A DNA stretch of 64,000 nt from Saccharibacillus soli (GCA_002189105.1 NIOB01000004.1:62001-126000); one strand, 5' to 3'; counted from the first letter of the stretch, positions 9,602 to 18,424 are shown. Notes: a model not told the origin generated them from the sequence alone. A program made the numbers and translations.

Positions 9602-9964
9602 ATGATCGAAATCACGGAAGCAGCAGCTTCACGCATCAAAGAGATGCTGGAGCAGCAGGAGACGCCAGGCATGTTCCTTCGACTGGGCGTTGCCAGCGGC
9701 GGATGTAGCGGTTTTTCGTACGCGATGGGCTTTGATAATGAGGAGTCCGACACGGACGACGTATATATGAATGTGCAGGATCTGAAGATTGTAGTTACGA
9801 AGGATGACCTCAAGTATCTGAATGGTCTTCAGATCGACTTTGAAGAGTCAGGCATGAGTGGGGGCTTCACAATCTTCAATCCCAATGCGGTTGCGACATG
9901 CGGCTGCGGTTCTTCGTTCCGTACGCGTGAAGAAGATGAAGTTCTGGCGCAGCCCTGCGACTGA
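9602..9964 (+). CDS. yutM: HesB/IscA-family iron-sulfur cluster assembly protein (YutM-like)
   Basis: A 120-residue A-type Fe-S carrier. The three conserved cysteines are visible: one in ASGGCSGFSYAM (about residue 38) and two in the C-terminal CGCGSSF (about residues 99 and 101). Length is normal for ErpA/SufA/IscA proteins, which hold and deliver Fe-S clusters to apoproteins. The ATG follows AAAGGAGGAAAAACC. It has its own promoter and terminator. Close by are genes for Fe-S or flavin enzymes (mqnE, NDH-2), and SdhB further on is another likely client, though no direct link is shown by the sequence. Confidence 0.93.
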   Translation: MIEITEAAASRIKEMLEQQETPGMFLRLGVASGGCSGFSYAMGFDNEESDTDDVYMNVQDLKIVVTKDDLKYLNGLQIDFEESGMSGGFTIFNPNAVATCGCGSSFRTREEDEVLAQPCD

Positions 9965-9986
9965 GAAATCAGGAGCGTTTGCAAGA

Positions 9987-10029
9987 AGCTTTCAGCTTGG
10001 ATGCCATTTCCGGGCTGGAGGCTTTTTTT
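9987..10029 (+). terminator. Terminator after the HesB/IscA gene
   Basis: AGCTTTCAGC 9987-9996 pairs with GCTGGAGGCT 10014-10023 (two G-U pairs), followed by a T run. Confidence 0.8.
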
Positions 10030-10127
10030 ATCCGCAATGTCCTAGTCGCGTTGAAGCGTCGCCTTGCGAATGAAGTTGTGAATTGCGGCGCAAACCGATC
10101 ATTTTATGATTCAAGGAGGAAGATCGA

Positions 10128-11042
10128 ATGAAGTCCGTTTCGGTAGAAAATATCGTGAAGGCGTTCAAGTTGGAAGTATTGGCGGGCGGGGACCGTCTGG
10201 ATCGGGAGATCAACCGTTCCAAAGCCCATCGTCCAGGTCTGGAGTTTGTCGGTTATTTTGACTATTTTCCAATGAATCGGGTACAGGTATTGGGACGCAA
10301 GGAGATTACCTATCTGCTTCAGCAGACGGTCGAGGAACGCAGACTGCATATTGGAAATATCGTCAAATATCACCCGCCCTGCTTCATCGTCACGACGGGC
10401 TTGCAGGAGATTCCGTTCCTTGAGATGTATTGTGACCAGGAAGGGATTCCGCTGCTGCGGACGCCGGACAAGACCACGGAATTCATCACCAAGCTGGACG
10501 GCTATCTGCTCAAGGCACTCGCACCCGAGATGTCCATTCATGGCGTTTGCATCAATGTATCGGGTATCGGCGTGCTGCTGCGTGGACGTTCGGGCATCGG
10601 CAAGAGCGAAACGGCGCATACGCTGATTGGCCGGGGACATCGTTTTGTCGCTGACGACGTGGTGGTCTTGAAGAAGCTCGGCCCATCTACGCTGCTGGGC
10701 ACGCATAACACGATCACCCGCGAGTTTCTGGCGCTGCGCAGCATTGGGCTGATTAACGTCGTTCGTCAATACGGACGTACCGCGTTTCAGGATGAGACGC
10801 GAATTGTACTGGATATTGAGCTGACGCCGTGGCAGGACAAGGCGCTGAACAATGATCTGGAGGTTGCGGAGCAATTTACGGAATATCTGGGCGTCAAAAT
10901 CCCGCATATTGAGCTTCAGCTTCAGCCGGGGCGTGACACGTCCGGTCTGATCGAAGCGGCGGCAAACAACTGGTACCTGAAGCAGTTGGGATACAGCGCG
11001 GCTGAAGAGTTCATGAGTCGGTTGGAGGATGAAGTGCAGTAG
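10128..11042 (+). CDS. hprK: HPr kinase/phosphorylase
   Basis: A 304-residue bifunctional enzyme that phosphorylates and dephosphorylates Ser46 of HPr, and so controls catabolite repression through CcpA. The N-terminal half is the DRTGG-like domain. The C-terminal kinase domain has the P-loop GRSGIGKSE at about residues 155-163, followed by HRFVADDVV (the catalytic Asp region), and the signature segment with E/R in EIELTPWQDK-like context. Length is normal (about 310). The ATG follows AAGGAGGAAGATCGA. The usual Firmicute neighbour lgt is absent; hprK stands alone between terminators. Its output would act on the cre sites found before bglP and sdhC. Confidence 0.97.
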   Translation: MKSVSVENIVKAFKLEVLAGGDRLDREINRSKAHRPGLEFVGYFDYFPMNRVQVLGRKEITYLLQQTVEERRLHIGNIVKYHPPCFIVTTGLQEIPFLEMYCDQEGIPLLRTPDKTTEFITKLDGYLLKALAPEMSIHGVCINVSGIGVLLRGRSGIGKSETAHTLIGRGHRFVADDVVVLKKLGPSTLLGTHNTITREFLALRSIGLINVVRQYGRTAFQDETRIVLDIELTPWQDKALNNDLEVAEQFTEYLGVKIPHIELQLQPGRDTSGLIEAAANNWYLKQLGYSAAEEFMSRLEDEVQ

Positions 11043-11083
11043 GCAAATGAAGCAGTGTGGAAGATTGGACAGTCAGATCAAGC

Positions 11084-11114
11084 AGCTTTCCCGTACAGCG
11101 GGAAGGCTTTTTTT
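11084..11114 (+). terminator. Terminator after hprK
   Basis: A 10 bp stem (11084-11093 with 11099-11108, one G-U) with a 5-base loop is followed by seven T. Confidence 0.88.
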
Positions 11115-11252
11115 GTAGGGACAAACGGCTTGAACACCTCGTTCATAGAGGAGGAGGTGCAACGGAAGAACGCAGCGGCAGCTTCGTTTTTACAGCGGGG
11201 GTTATAGAGGGAGTAAGGGTATGGAAAAATGAGGAATTCAGGGGGTACAGGT

Positions 11253-11903
11253 ATGCTGATATTCACATTGATTCTTAAACTGGTCATTGGGCTGGCGGCG
11301 TTGATCGTCGTAGTCAGGCTGCTGGGGAAAAAGGAATTGTCGCAGGCCACTCCATTTGATCTGGTGTATCTGCTGGTATTGGGCGGGATTCTGGAAGAAT
11401 CGCTGTATGACGATCAGGTTGGAGTGTGGCATCTGCTGGCCGGAATCGTATTGTGGAGCGTGATGGTATTCGGGATTGAGATTTTCGTACGTAAAAAAGA
11501 AACGGCTCGATTGGCGATCAAAGGACGTTCTTCCCTGTTAATTGCCGATGGAGAGATGCGTGTGGATGCTTTTTTACGCAATAAAATGGAGCTGGAGCAG
11601 TTTCGCTCGCTTCTGCGGCAGCAGGGCATCTTCTCCTTGACCGATGTGTCTTATGCAATTCTGGAGACCGGCGGCAGCCTCAGTCTGATTCCGCAGGATG
11701 GAGAATCCGTGAAAAAGCCTTCCTTGCTGCTGGTCAATACAGGGCAGCTCGTCAAGGCGGACATGGATCATCATATCGATGAGAACTGGGTCTGGGAACA
11801 GCTGCGCAAAAAAGGATTCCATAGCCTGAGCCGCATATTCTGCGCGGAATGGTCGGAGGAGAGAGGGCTGTTTGTGGTGGAGTATCCGGATGGAGCGAAG
11901 TGA
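11253..11903 (+). CDS. DUF421 (YetF-like) membrane protein
   Basis: A 216-residue membrane protein of the YetF/YcaP DUF421 family. Three hydrophobic helices lie at about residues 3-23, 37-55 and 60-80. They are followed by a cytosolic alpha/beta domain with the family pattern (KGRSSLLIADGEM, RNKMELEQFRSLLRQQG, DVSYAILETGGSLSLIP). In bacilli related proteins affect spore germination or membrane stress, but a biochemical function is not established. The start at 11253 follows AGGGGGT; the longer frame from 11229 lacks a site. It is a single gene between terminators. Confidence 0.88.
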   Translation: MLIFTLILKLVIGLAALIVVVRLLGKKELSQATPFDLVYLLVLGGILEESLYDDQVGVWHLLAGIVLWSVMVFGIEIFVRKKETARLAIKGRSSLLIADGEMRVDAFLRNKMELEQFRSLLRQQGIFSLTDVSYAILETGGSLSLIPQDGESVKKPSLLLVNTGQLVKADMDHHIDENWVWEQLRKKGFHSLSRIFCAEWSEERGLFVVEYPDGAK

Positions 11904-11964
11904 AGAACGGATTCACAGGAGAAACCTAGCTCAGGCAGGACAGTATCCTGTGATAAACCATGTT

Positions 11965-12006
11965 AAAAAGCTGCCCGTCGTTAAGCACGACTCAGGCAGC
12001 TTTTTT
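11965..12006. terminator. Bidirectional terminator
   Basis: AAAAAGCTGCC at 11965-11975 pairs with GGCAGCTTTTTT at 11995-12006, with an inner GTCGT/ACGAC stem. It can serve the DUF421 gene on the plus strand and the ABC operon on the minus strand. Confidence 0.85.
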
Positions 12007-12028
12007 GGTAGGTTTTCGTTGATGAAGT

Positions 12029-12823
12029 TTATCCCAGCAGCGTCCGATCATCCGCCATCTTGTGTCCGCTGATGCGCTCAAATTCGGTCATCAGGCGTTC
12101 GACAGTCAAGTTCTGTTTGTCCGCTGCGCTGATGTCGAGGATGATCCGTCCTTTGTCCATCATGACCAGACGATTACCCAGGCGGATGGCCTGCTCCATG
12201 TTATGCGTAACCATGAGCGTAGTCAGGTTCATGTCGCGGACGATCTCGTCGGTCAGCGAGGTGACCAGTTCGGCGCGAGAAGGGTCGAGCGCCGCTGTGT
12301 GCTCGTCGAGCAGCAGAATCTGCGGGCGGGTAAACGTAGCCATCAGCAGGCTCAGCGCCTGTCGTTCGCCGCCGGACAGCAGACCCACCTTGGCGCTGAG
12401 GCGATTATCCAGACCGATACCCAACCGGCTTAATTCAGCCTGGAAGATCTTGCGGCGGGCACTGGTCACGCCAAAGGAGAAGCTGCGGCGTTTGCCGCGC
12501 AGATAGGCCATCGCCAGATTCTCTTCGATGGTCATATGCGGAGCGGTGCCTGCCATCGGGTCCTGGAATACGCGGCCGATCCAGCGGCTGCGCTTGTGTT
12601 CCGGCAGCGCCGTCACGGCGCGGTCGCCGATGACGATCTCGCCCGTGTCTGGCTTCATCACGCCGGAGATCATGTTCATCAGCGTCGATTTGCCGGCGCC
12701 GTTGCTGCCGATCACGGTCACGAAATCGCCGGGAGCCAGACGCAGCTCAATGCCGATCAAGGCAATTTTCTCATCAATCGTACCGGAATTGAACAGCTTG
12801 GAGACGTTCGAGATGTGCAGCAT
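12029..12823 (-). CDS. ABC transporter ATP-binding protein (TrpXYZ-type system)
   Basis: A 264-residue ATPase subunit. Walker A is IGSNGAGKSTLMN (about residues 38-50), the ABC signature LSGGERQALSLL (about 153-164) and Walker B ILLLDEHTAALDP (about 173-185), with the switch His in MVTHNMEQ. It is the third gene of a minus-strand operon with a permease and a lipoprotein-like binding protein; its ATG overlaps the permease stop by one base. Related three-gene systems in streptococci have been linked to tryptophan or other aromatic substrates; the substrate here is unknown. Confidence 0.92.
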   Translation of the reverse strand: MLHISNVSKLFNSGTIDEKIALIGIELRLAPGDFVTVIGSNGAGKSTLMNMISGVMKPDTGEIVIGDRAVTALPEHKRSRWIGRVFQDPMAGTAPHMTIEENLAMAYLRGKRRSFSFGVTSARRKIFQAELSRLGIGLDNRLSAKVGLLSGGERQALSLLMATFTRPQILLLDEHTAALDPSRAELVTSLTDEIVRDMNLTTLMVTHNMEQAIRLGNRLVMMDKGRIILDISAADKQNLTVERLMTEFERISGHKMADDRTLLG

Positions 12824-13743
12824 CAGCGATCACCTCCCGCAGTCTTGATCGATTGCAGCAGTTCAGCCGACCGCTTCTTGGCGGCGCCCCGCTGCTTGAG
12901 GGTGCTGCGCACGGTTGGGAACACCAGCGCTACGATGACGATAATCGCCGTAATCAGCTTGAGATCGGAGGTCTCGAAACCCTTGATCTGTAGGGCCAGC
13001 GAGATCACGATGCGGTAGACGATAGAGCCGAGCACCACGGCCAGTGTGGCGCGGAAGACCGTCTTGGCGCCAAACAGCGCTTCGCCAATAATAACGGAAG
13101 CCAGGCCGATCACGATCATGCCGATGCCGGAAGTTGCGTCCGCGAATGACGACTGCTGCGCAATCAGCGCACCGGACAGAGCGACCAGACCATTCGACAG
13201 GCTGATGCCGAGGATGGTGGTGGTGTCCGTGTTGGCGCCGAAGCTGCGAATCATGCGTTTGTTATCGCCTGTCGCCCGCAGCGACAGACCCAGATCTGTC
13301 TTGAGAAAAGCATCCAGGGCGAACTTGAAGATCAAGACCAGGACGATCATAAACGGAATGGGCGGAAAAGCACTCAGTACCGTATCTTCGCCCATGATCG
13401 ACACGTTGGGCATTCCAAGAATCCGCAGGTTGATCGAATAGAGGGCGATCATCATCAGAATTCCGGACAGCAGCCCGTTGATGCGTCCCTTGGTGTGCAG
13501 CAGCCCGGTGCAGGCACCCGCGACCATCCCGGCCAGGATGGCGGTCAGTGAAGCCAGCCATGGCGAAATGCCGTGTGAGATCATGACAGCAGCTGTAGCT
13601 GCGCCGGTTGTGAAGCTCCCGTCAACCGTAAGATCGGGGAAATCGAGAATTCGGAAAGTGATATAAACGCCGAGCGCCATTAGAGCATACAGCAGTCCCA
13701 GGTATACCGCGCCGGGAAGCGAGCCAACGAAATTTTCCAACAT
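12823..13743 (-). CDS. ABC transporter permease (TrpY/branched-chain type)
   Basis: A 306-residue integral membrane permease with about eight to nine hydrophobic segments, of the family related to LivH-like BPD_transp_2 permeases that accompany ABC_sub_bind proteins. The segment FRILDFPDLTVDGSFTTGAA is typical. The start at 13743 was chosen because AGGAGGCGTCACTT precedes the ATG; the longer frame has no such site. The C-terminus is basic (QRGAAKKRSAELLQ). It is translationally coupled to the ATPase downstream and separated from the binding protein gene by about 250 bp that contain a strong hairpin. Confidence 0.92.
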   Translation of the reverse strand: MLENFVGSLPGAVYLGLLYALMALGVYITFRILDFPDLTVDGSFTTGAATAAVMISHGISPWLASLTAILAGMVAGACTGLLHTKGRINGLLSGILMMIALYSINLRILGMPNVSIMGEDTVLSAFPPIPFMIVLVLIFKFALDAFLKTDLGLSLRATGDNKRMIRSFGANTDTTTILGISLSNGLVALSGALIAQQSSFADATSGIGMIVIGLASVIIGEALFGAKTVFRATLAVVLGSIVYRIVISLALQIKGFETSDLKLITAIIVIVALVFPTVRSTLKQRGAAKKRSAELLQSIKTAGGDR

Positions 13744-13819
13744 AAGTGACGCCTCCTGTGCCTGAAAAGTGGGTGTTCGATTCGTGCACGCTTTGATAGG
13801 CACGAAATAGGATCGAAAG

Positions 13820-13856
13820 ACAAAACGGGATGAAGCGAGCGCTTCTCCCGTTTTGT
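13820..13856 (-). terminator. Hairpin between binding protein and permease genes
   Basis: Perfect arms ACAAAACGGGA (13820-13830) and TCCCGTTTTGT (13846-13856) enclose a second perfect stem GAAGCG/CGCTTC. The weak T tail on the minus strand suggests a leaky terminator or mRNA-stabilising element that lets the binding protein be made in excess, as is common in ABC operons. Confidence 0.7.
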
Positions 13857-13992
13857 AGGGTAGGGTGTGGCACGCGGCAGGAAGCCAACTGCGCCTGCTT
13901 GAGATTGGATCTGGTCTTTGTTCCCGTAAGGCTCTTTTAGTGCAACAAGTCGCATAGAAATCCGATCTAGCGAATCCGTTCTATCTTGTTCT

Positions 13993-15033
13993 CTATTGAA
14001 TCAGATTGTTGGCCTGATCTTGAACCTTGCTTTTCATCTCATCGGTTACCTGGATACCCTGCGCTTCGGCTGCTTTGAGGTTGAGGATCAGATCAAGCTT
14101 CTCCTGCATCGTAACAGGCAGATCAGCCGGTTTTTTGCCATCCTTCAGAATCTGAACCGCCATCTCGCCTGCCTGGTAACCGTGGTCGTAGTATTTGAAG
14201 CCTACGGTTGCAAACGCCCCTTTTTCTACGGTGTCACGGTCGCTGGAGAAGAACGGCAGCTTGTTGTCATTGGCGATCTTGATGATCGTATCGACCGCAC
14301 TAACAACGGTGTTGTCGAGAGTGATATAGAGTGCATCGACCTGACCCACAAGCGATTGTGCGGCCTGCTGCACTTCGGATGTGTTTGTCACGGCTGCCTT
14401 GACCAGCTTGATGCCATGAGCGCCGAATTCCTTCTCTGCGCGATCCGTCATGACCACTGCGTTAGGTTCGCCTTCGTTCAGTACGACCCCGATGGTCTTG
14501 ATATTCGGAAGCTGTTCGGCGATGAAGTCGGCAAGCTGTTTGATCGCTTCAGGGTTGGTGTCGGAAGCGCCGGTGATATTGGCTCCCGGCTTGTCCATGC
14601 TGGCGACAATCTTGGCGCTAACCGGATCGGTGACGGCTGCGAAAACGACCGGCGTTTCTTTAACCTGAGCGGCTACAGCCTGGGCAGATGGCGTGGCGAT
14701 CGCAAACACCAGATCATTTTTCGCGCTGGCCAGCTTCTGGGCGATGGAGAGGTTGTTGGTGGAGTCGCCTTGGGCGTTGTTATAATCCAGCGTCAGATTC
14801 TGCCCTTCGACGATACCCGCATCCTTGAGTGCAGCGACAAATCCTTCGCGGGTTGCATCAAGCGATGGATGTTCCACGATCTGCGAGATGGCGATTTTGT
14901 ACGTTTTGCTGTCCTTGTCCGTGCTGGCGGTATCGCCTCCGGTTGCCGAGGTAGACGATCCATTTTGGCTGCAGCCGGCAAGAGCGGCGAGCGACAGGGT
15001 CAAAGCGAGTGAGAGCCATTTCTTTTTCAACAT
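13993..15033 (-). CDS. ABC transporter substrate-binding lipoprotein (TrpX-like, PF04392 type)
   Basis: A 346-residue secreted lipoprotein. The signal peptide ends in the lipobox LAALAGC (Cys at about residue 21), followed by a Ser/Thr-rich linker (about 22-45). Two alpha/beta lobes follow, with segments ISQIVEHPSLDATREGF and VVFAAVTDPVSAKIV that are typical of ABC_sub_bind proteins. The partner permease and ATPase lie downstream. Family members bind tryptophan, tyrosine or other small molecules; no T-box leader was found upstream, so the sequence does not support tryptophan control. The substrate is therefore left open. Confidence 0.92.
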   Translation of the reverse strand: MLKKKWLSLALTLSLAALAGCSQNGSSTSATGGDTASTDKDSKTYKIAISQIVEHPSLDATREGFVAALKDAGIVEGQNLTLDYNNAQGDSTNNLSIAQKLASAKNDLVFAIATPSAQAVAAQVKETPVVFAAVTDPVSAKIVASMDKPGANITGASDTNPEAIKQLADFIAEQLPNIKTIGVVLNEGEPNAVVMTDRAEKEFGAHGIKLVKAAVTNTSEVQQAAQSLVGQVDALYITLDNTVVSAVDTIIKIANDNKLPFFSSDRDTVEKGAFATVGFKYYDHGYQAGEMAVQILKDGKKPADLPVTMQEKLDLILNLKAAEAQGIQVTDEMKSKVQDQANNLIQ

Positions 15034-15166
15034 AAATCGTGAACCCCTCTCTGTTAGAAATCCTCATCTTTTAGCGAAAAACCGCGAAACCGCATTGTCG
15101 CTTTTGTCTGATAAAGTAAAAAAGCGTAAGGAGGCGAAAAAGAAGCGGTCTGCCAATGTTTCTCCT

Positions 15167-15196
15167 ATATTACGTTGATTATTTACCGGTAGTCAA
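15167..15196 (-). promoter_or_regulatory. Promoter of the ABC transporter operon
   Basis: On the minus strand TTGACT (15191-15196) and TAATAT (15167-15172) have an 18 bp spacer, giving a leader of about 125 bases before the binding protein gene. Confidence 0.6.
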
Positions 15197-15218
15197 TCCG
15201 AAATCGCAGGTTTACCCA

Positions 15219-15269
15219 TAAAAAACGGCTCACACCCGAAATCATCGTGATTTCAGAGCGCGAACCGTT
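15219..15269 (-). terminator. Terminator after the small membrane protein gene
   Basis: On the minus strand AACGG...GAAATCA CGA TGATTTC...CCGTT is followed by TTTTTAT. The stem is interrupted by an internal loop. Confidence 0.7.
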
Positions 15270-15283
15270 GGTTCAACAGACGA

Positions 15284-15604
15284 TCAGGGCCGTCTAACGC
15301 GGCCAACTGTCCCGGTGCCATACCGATCAACCATACTGATGAGCAGAAGAACGGCTGTGATCCAATGACCGAACATGCCTGCAATCGGGACGGTAGACAG
15401 CAGGCAGGTCACCAGACCTGCCGCCGAACCGTAGAACGACTGCCGATGCTGGAGCGACAGCACGAGCGTGACAGCATGAAGCATGAACATGATTGAGGCG
15501 ATTCCCCAACCGCTGTCCATGACCGCCATGCCGCCGAGCAGCGGTAGGCCAAGCATCAACTCGAACAGGCCGCTGACTCCTTTGAACGTGCGCGCGAGCA
15601 CCAT
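15284..15604 (-). CDS. Small integral membrane protein of unknown function
   Basis: A 106-residue protein with four predicted hydrophobic segments (about residues 10-28, 31-50, 55-75 and 78-95), including GLFELMLGLPLLGGMAV. The pattern resembles small DoxX- or DUF-type membrane proteins, but I do not recognise a family. The ATG at 15604 follows GGGGGAGTATC; the longer frame from 15649 lacks a site. It is last in a run of three minus-strand membrane protein genes and is followed by a terminator. Confidence 0.7.
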   Translation of the reverse strand: MVLARTFKGVSGLFELMLGLPLLGGMAVMDSGWGIASIMFMLHAVTLVLSLQHRQSFYGSAAGLVTCLLSTVPIAGMFGHWITAVLLLISMVDRYGTGTVGRVRRP

Positions 15605-15694
15605 ATGATACTCCCCCAGATTCCTTATGTGTTTAAAAAGAAAGGTCACGGTACAATACCCAACTTCTGGAGGAGTGAAACAGAAGGTGCGGCA

Positions 15695-16387
15695 TTACAT
15701 AAACAGCCACCGCACATATTCTTCATAGATCTCACCGTTAAGCCACCATTCAATCAGAGCAATGATCGCCAGATGAGCCGGATAGAAAGCTCGCCACAAC
15801 CAGCGAGGCAGGCGTACCTCCGTCTTTGCTTCAGGTGCTGACAGCTTCAGTCCGGCGATGAAAAGTGTGGGCAGCAGGCTGTAGAACTGAATGGGGCTGT
15901 TGAAGTGGAGCACAAAGATGAACAGCACATTGAGCACAAACTGTCCGGCAAGCATCCCGATTGCACTTGGCAGGTACCGGTAGACAAGAACCGTCAGCAC
16001 GCCATAGATGGCGTAATCGAAATTCAACATGTTCAGAGGCACATAGATGGCTGCCAGCGCCAAGAAGGCCAGCAGCACCTGAAGCTCAGGGTTCCCTTTG
16101 AAATGATCGATAAACAGGATGACGAGCAGTGCCACAAACAGCGTTCCGATAACATTTACGCCGTCGGTAATGAAGGCAAACATAAACGGCAGCTGTGAGA
16201 TCAGAGCCAGAATGAACAAACGGAAGGCGTAGCGCGGCTTGCTGCGTGTTCGCTGATAACCGACGACCAGCAGATAGCAGTAGATGGGGAACGCGATTCG
16301 TCCTACGATGCGCATCCAGCGCTCATCAGGGAAAAAGACATAACCCAGATGGTCAATGAGCATCGTCAGCATGGCAATTAGCTGCAT
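15695..16387 (-). CDS. TraX-family membrane protein
   Basis: A 230-residue polytopic membrane protein. The start MQLIAMLTMLIDHLGYVFFP is the hallmark of TraX/YmfS-like proteins, related to acyltransferase-like membrane proteins and named after the F-pilin acetylase. Chromosomal Firmicute members are not tied to conjugation. About eight hydrophobic segments are present, and length is normal for the family. The ATG follows GGAGGATGAGC. A 66-residue membrane protein gene ends 21 bp upstream on the same strand, so the two are probably cotranscribed. The substrate, if any, is unknown. Confidence 0.82.
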   Translation of the reverse strand: MQLIAMLTMLIDHLGYVFFPDERWMRIVGRIAFPIYCYLLVVGYQRTRSKPRYAFRLFILALISQLPFMFAFITDGVNVIGTLFVALLVILFIDHFKGNPELQVLLAFLALAAIYVPLNMLNFDYAIYGVLTVLVYRYLPSAIGMLAGQFVLNVLFIFVLHFNSPIQFYSLLPTLFIAGLKLSAPEAKTEVRLPRWLWRAFYPAHLAIIALIEWWLNGEIYEEYVRWLFM

Positions 16388-16408
16388 GAAGCGCTCATCC
16401 TCCGTCCG

Positions 16409-16609
16409 TTATAGAAATTTATCCTGTACACTCCACCAGGTCAGGGTCAGGCAGACGATCAGGAAGACAGCGAAAGCAATAACAGGGCCAAACCGTTTTT
16501 CTTTCCAAAACTTGATGCCCAGCATCACCATAAAGGCCGAAATCATGAGCAGAATGACGATTGTGGCGATCGAGACGACCAAATACAGACCGCTTGCGAA
16601 TTGTTCCAC
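16409..16609 (-). CDS. 66-residue membrane protein, unknown
   Basis: Two transmembrane helices (about residues 5-30 and 41-60) are separated by a short basic loop, GIKFWKEKRFGP. I do not recognise the family. A GTG start at 16609 was chosen because AAGGAGG lies 8 bases upstream; the ATG 10 codons earlier has no site. It precedes the TraX-like gene by 21 bp on the same strand, so cotranscription is likely. Confidence 0.65.
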   Translation of the reverse strand: MEQFASGLYLVVSIATIVILLMISAFMVMLGIKFWKEKRFGPVIAFAVFLIVCLTLTWWSVQDKFL

Positions 16610-16755
16610 GCAGGGGTTCCTCCTTGTATAGAAGATCATAATATAAAAGATCGAAACGGATGGTGATCCGCTAAAATCGTGTCGGCGAAAGGAAATTCGT
16701 CACGTTTTGCTCCCATCATACCATGCCAAACGCAACTTCGGATAATAGGAAGCCA

Positions 16756-16957
16756 TGTGTATAAAGTTATCCCCAAATCCACAGCGACAGATCAAGCGTA
16801 TACGCGTTTTGTACCCACATTATACACAACTTGCACACAGAAAACCGGGGATAAAACCGAGCTTATGAACAAACAAAAAGCCCGTTATACCGGGCGCCGC
16901 GGCGCTGAGAGGCATAACGGGCTAGATTGACGCATTTTGTGTCCATTTTGTGGATAA
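16756..16957. other. Cluster of DnaA-box-like sequences in an intergenic region
   Basis: Four good matches to the DnaA box TTATNCACA/TTATCCACA lie in about 200 bp: TGTGTATAA 16756-16764 (minus), TTATCCCCA 16767-16775 (plus, one mismatch), TTATACACA 16820-16828 (plus) and a perfect TGTGGATAA 16949-16957 (minus). Weaker copies are at 16775-16783 and 16846-16854. No gene was found at 16610-16957 apart from a terminator. Confidence 0.6.
16872..16923 (-). terminator. Terminator of the ferredoxin-NADP reductase gene
   Basis: Arms AGCCCGTTAT 16879-16888 and ATAACGGGCT 16914-16923 enclose a GC-rich inner stem, with a T run on the minus strand. Confidence 0.88.
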
Positions 16958-17959
16958 TTAGCGTTTCATGTTGCTGCTGTGTCCTGGGGACAGTTTGGCT
17001 TCCGGATCGAAGTACACTTTAGCGTTATTGACCGCTGTTGGCGCCTCACCAAATCCGACCGCAATGAGTTTGAGTTTGCCTGGATAAGTCGTGATGTCAC
17101 CTGCCGCGAAGATACCCGGAACGCTGGTCTCCATACGCGTATCGACCACGATCGAATTGTTCTGGATCTCGATTCCCCATTCTGCGATTGGGCCAAGCGA
17201 GGAGACGAAGCCGAAGTTGACGATCACATCGTCCACTTCAATCTCCTGCGTCTCGCCCGACTTCACATGCGAGAGCACAACGCGTTCGATGCGTTCTTCG
17301 CCAATCAATTCGGTAATTTCAGTTGGCGTCACGATATTGACTTTGGAAGCCATCAGGTTCTCGACGCTGTGTTCGTGTGCGCGGAACTTGTCGCGGCGGT
17401 GAACCAGCGTCACCTGTTCAGCGATAGGCTCCAGCATCAGCGCCCAGTCCACAGCGGAGTCGCCGCCGCCGCTCAGAAGCACCTTGCGTCCGGCGAACTT
17501 GCTCAGATCGCTGACGAAGTAGTGCAGGTTGACCCCTTCAAAGCGTTCCGAACCTTCCAGACCGAGACGGCGAGGTTCAAATGCGCCTACGCCTGCGGTG
17601 ATGATGACGGATTTGGCAAAATGTACGCCTTTGTCCGTTGTCACCTTGAAGCGGCGTTCATCCTCTTTTTCCACCCCAATAACCTTTTCTTCCAGGCAGA
17701 TTTCCTGCTCGAAATGATTCATTTGTTCGATGAGCTGGTTAACCAATTCCTGGGCGGTGATTTTTGGGAATCCGGCTACGTCATAAATGTATTTTTCGGG
17801 ATAAAGCGCGGCCAATTGCCCGCCGAGCTGCGGCATGCTTTCGATGATTTTCACCGAGGCCTGACGCATACCCCCGTAAAAAGCGGCGAACAGTCCTGCA
17901 GGACCGCCTCCGATGATAAGAATATCGGCTAGATTTTCGCCGTTATGGATTTCTGTCAC
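16958..17959 (-). CDS. yumC: Ferredoxin/flavodoxin-NADP+ reductase, thioredoxin reductase-like (YumC)
   Basis: A 333-residue FAD/NAD(P)H flavoprotein. The FAD motif [16 protein letters not shown] is N-terminal, and the second dinucleotide motif [14 protein letters not shown] is at about residues 160-173. The late [16 protein letters not shown] segment fits YumC-type ferredoxin-NADP reductases. The redox CxxC of true thioredoxin reductases is absent. The enzyme passes electrons between NADPH and ferredoxin, flavodoxin or bacillithiol-linked partners. The GTG start follows GGAGGTG. It lies divergent to the yumB-like NADH dehydrogenase gene, the same pair of neighbours as in B. subtilis. Confidence 0.92.
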   Translation of the reverse strand: MTEIHNGENLADILIIGGGPAGLFAAFYGGMRQASVKIIESMPQLGGQLAALYPEKYIYDVAGFPKITAQELVNQLIEQMNHFEQEICLEEKVIGVEKEDERRFKVTTDKGVHFAKSVIITAGVGAFEPRRLGLEGSERFEGVNLHYFVSDLSKFAGRKVLLSGGGDSAVDWALMLEPIAEQVTLVHRRDKFRAHEHSVENLMASKVNIVTPTEITELIGEERIERVVLSHVKSGETQEIEVDDVIVNFGFVSSLGPIAEWGIEIQNNSIVVDTRMETSVPGIFAAGDITTYPGKLKLIAVGFGEAPTAVNNAKVYFDPEAKLSPGHSSNMKR

Positions 17960-18243
17960 TGGGTAAGCACCTCCGATAAGGTATGAAGCGTATGAGCTAT
18001 GAATCGTTCTGAATCTATCGCAATGAATTTATTTCAGCATCCCATCCATTATAAACTCGTTTTTCACCGGATTGCAAAGCGAATTCCCGGCTTTTTTTGC
18101 CATGCTGCGGTTTGTTTTCTGGTAAACAAATGGGCGAAGCGACAGATCAAGCGAAAAGCCTTTGTGAAAGCCTTACCAGCTGCGGCTCTCTGACAATTTT
18201 GAATTTTTTTTGTCCGTTATGCGACAGAAATGCAAATTTTGTT

Positions 18244-18272
18244 TTGAAATATTGTCGTGAAAAGCGTACAAT
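18244..18272 (+). promoter_or_regulatory. Promoter of the YumB-like NADH dehydrogenase gene
   Basis: TTGAAA 18244-18249 and TACAAT 18267-18272 have a 17 bp spacer and give a leader of about 145 bases. The rest of 17960-18424 holds no gene that I can support. Confidence 0.7.
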
Positions 18273-18424
18273 GTATGTGATAAAAGTCGCAGTCAAGTGC
18301 GGACGGGATAAATGACGGATGGGAGAAGTCTCGTCGATTTTGTGTAAGTTTTCACATGAGTTTTCGACCCTCTGTAGGGTTATCCCAATAAAAGACTATC
18401 GAACTGAAAAGGGGTAAGCGAATC

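Noticed and set aside
11229-11252. Upstream ATG for the DUF421 gene
   Set aside because: No ribosome binding site; the ATG at 11253 has AGGGGGT at proper spacing.
15034-15160. Tryptophan T-box leader before the TrpX-like gene
   Set aside because: No AGGGTGGNACCGCG T-box sequence or specifier-loop arrangement is present.
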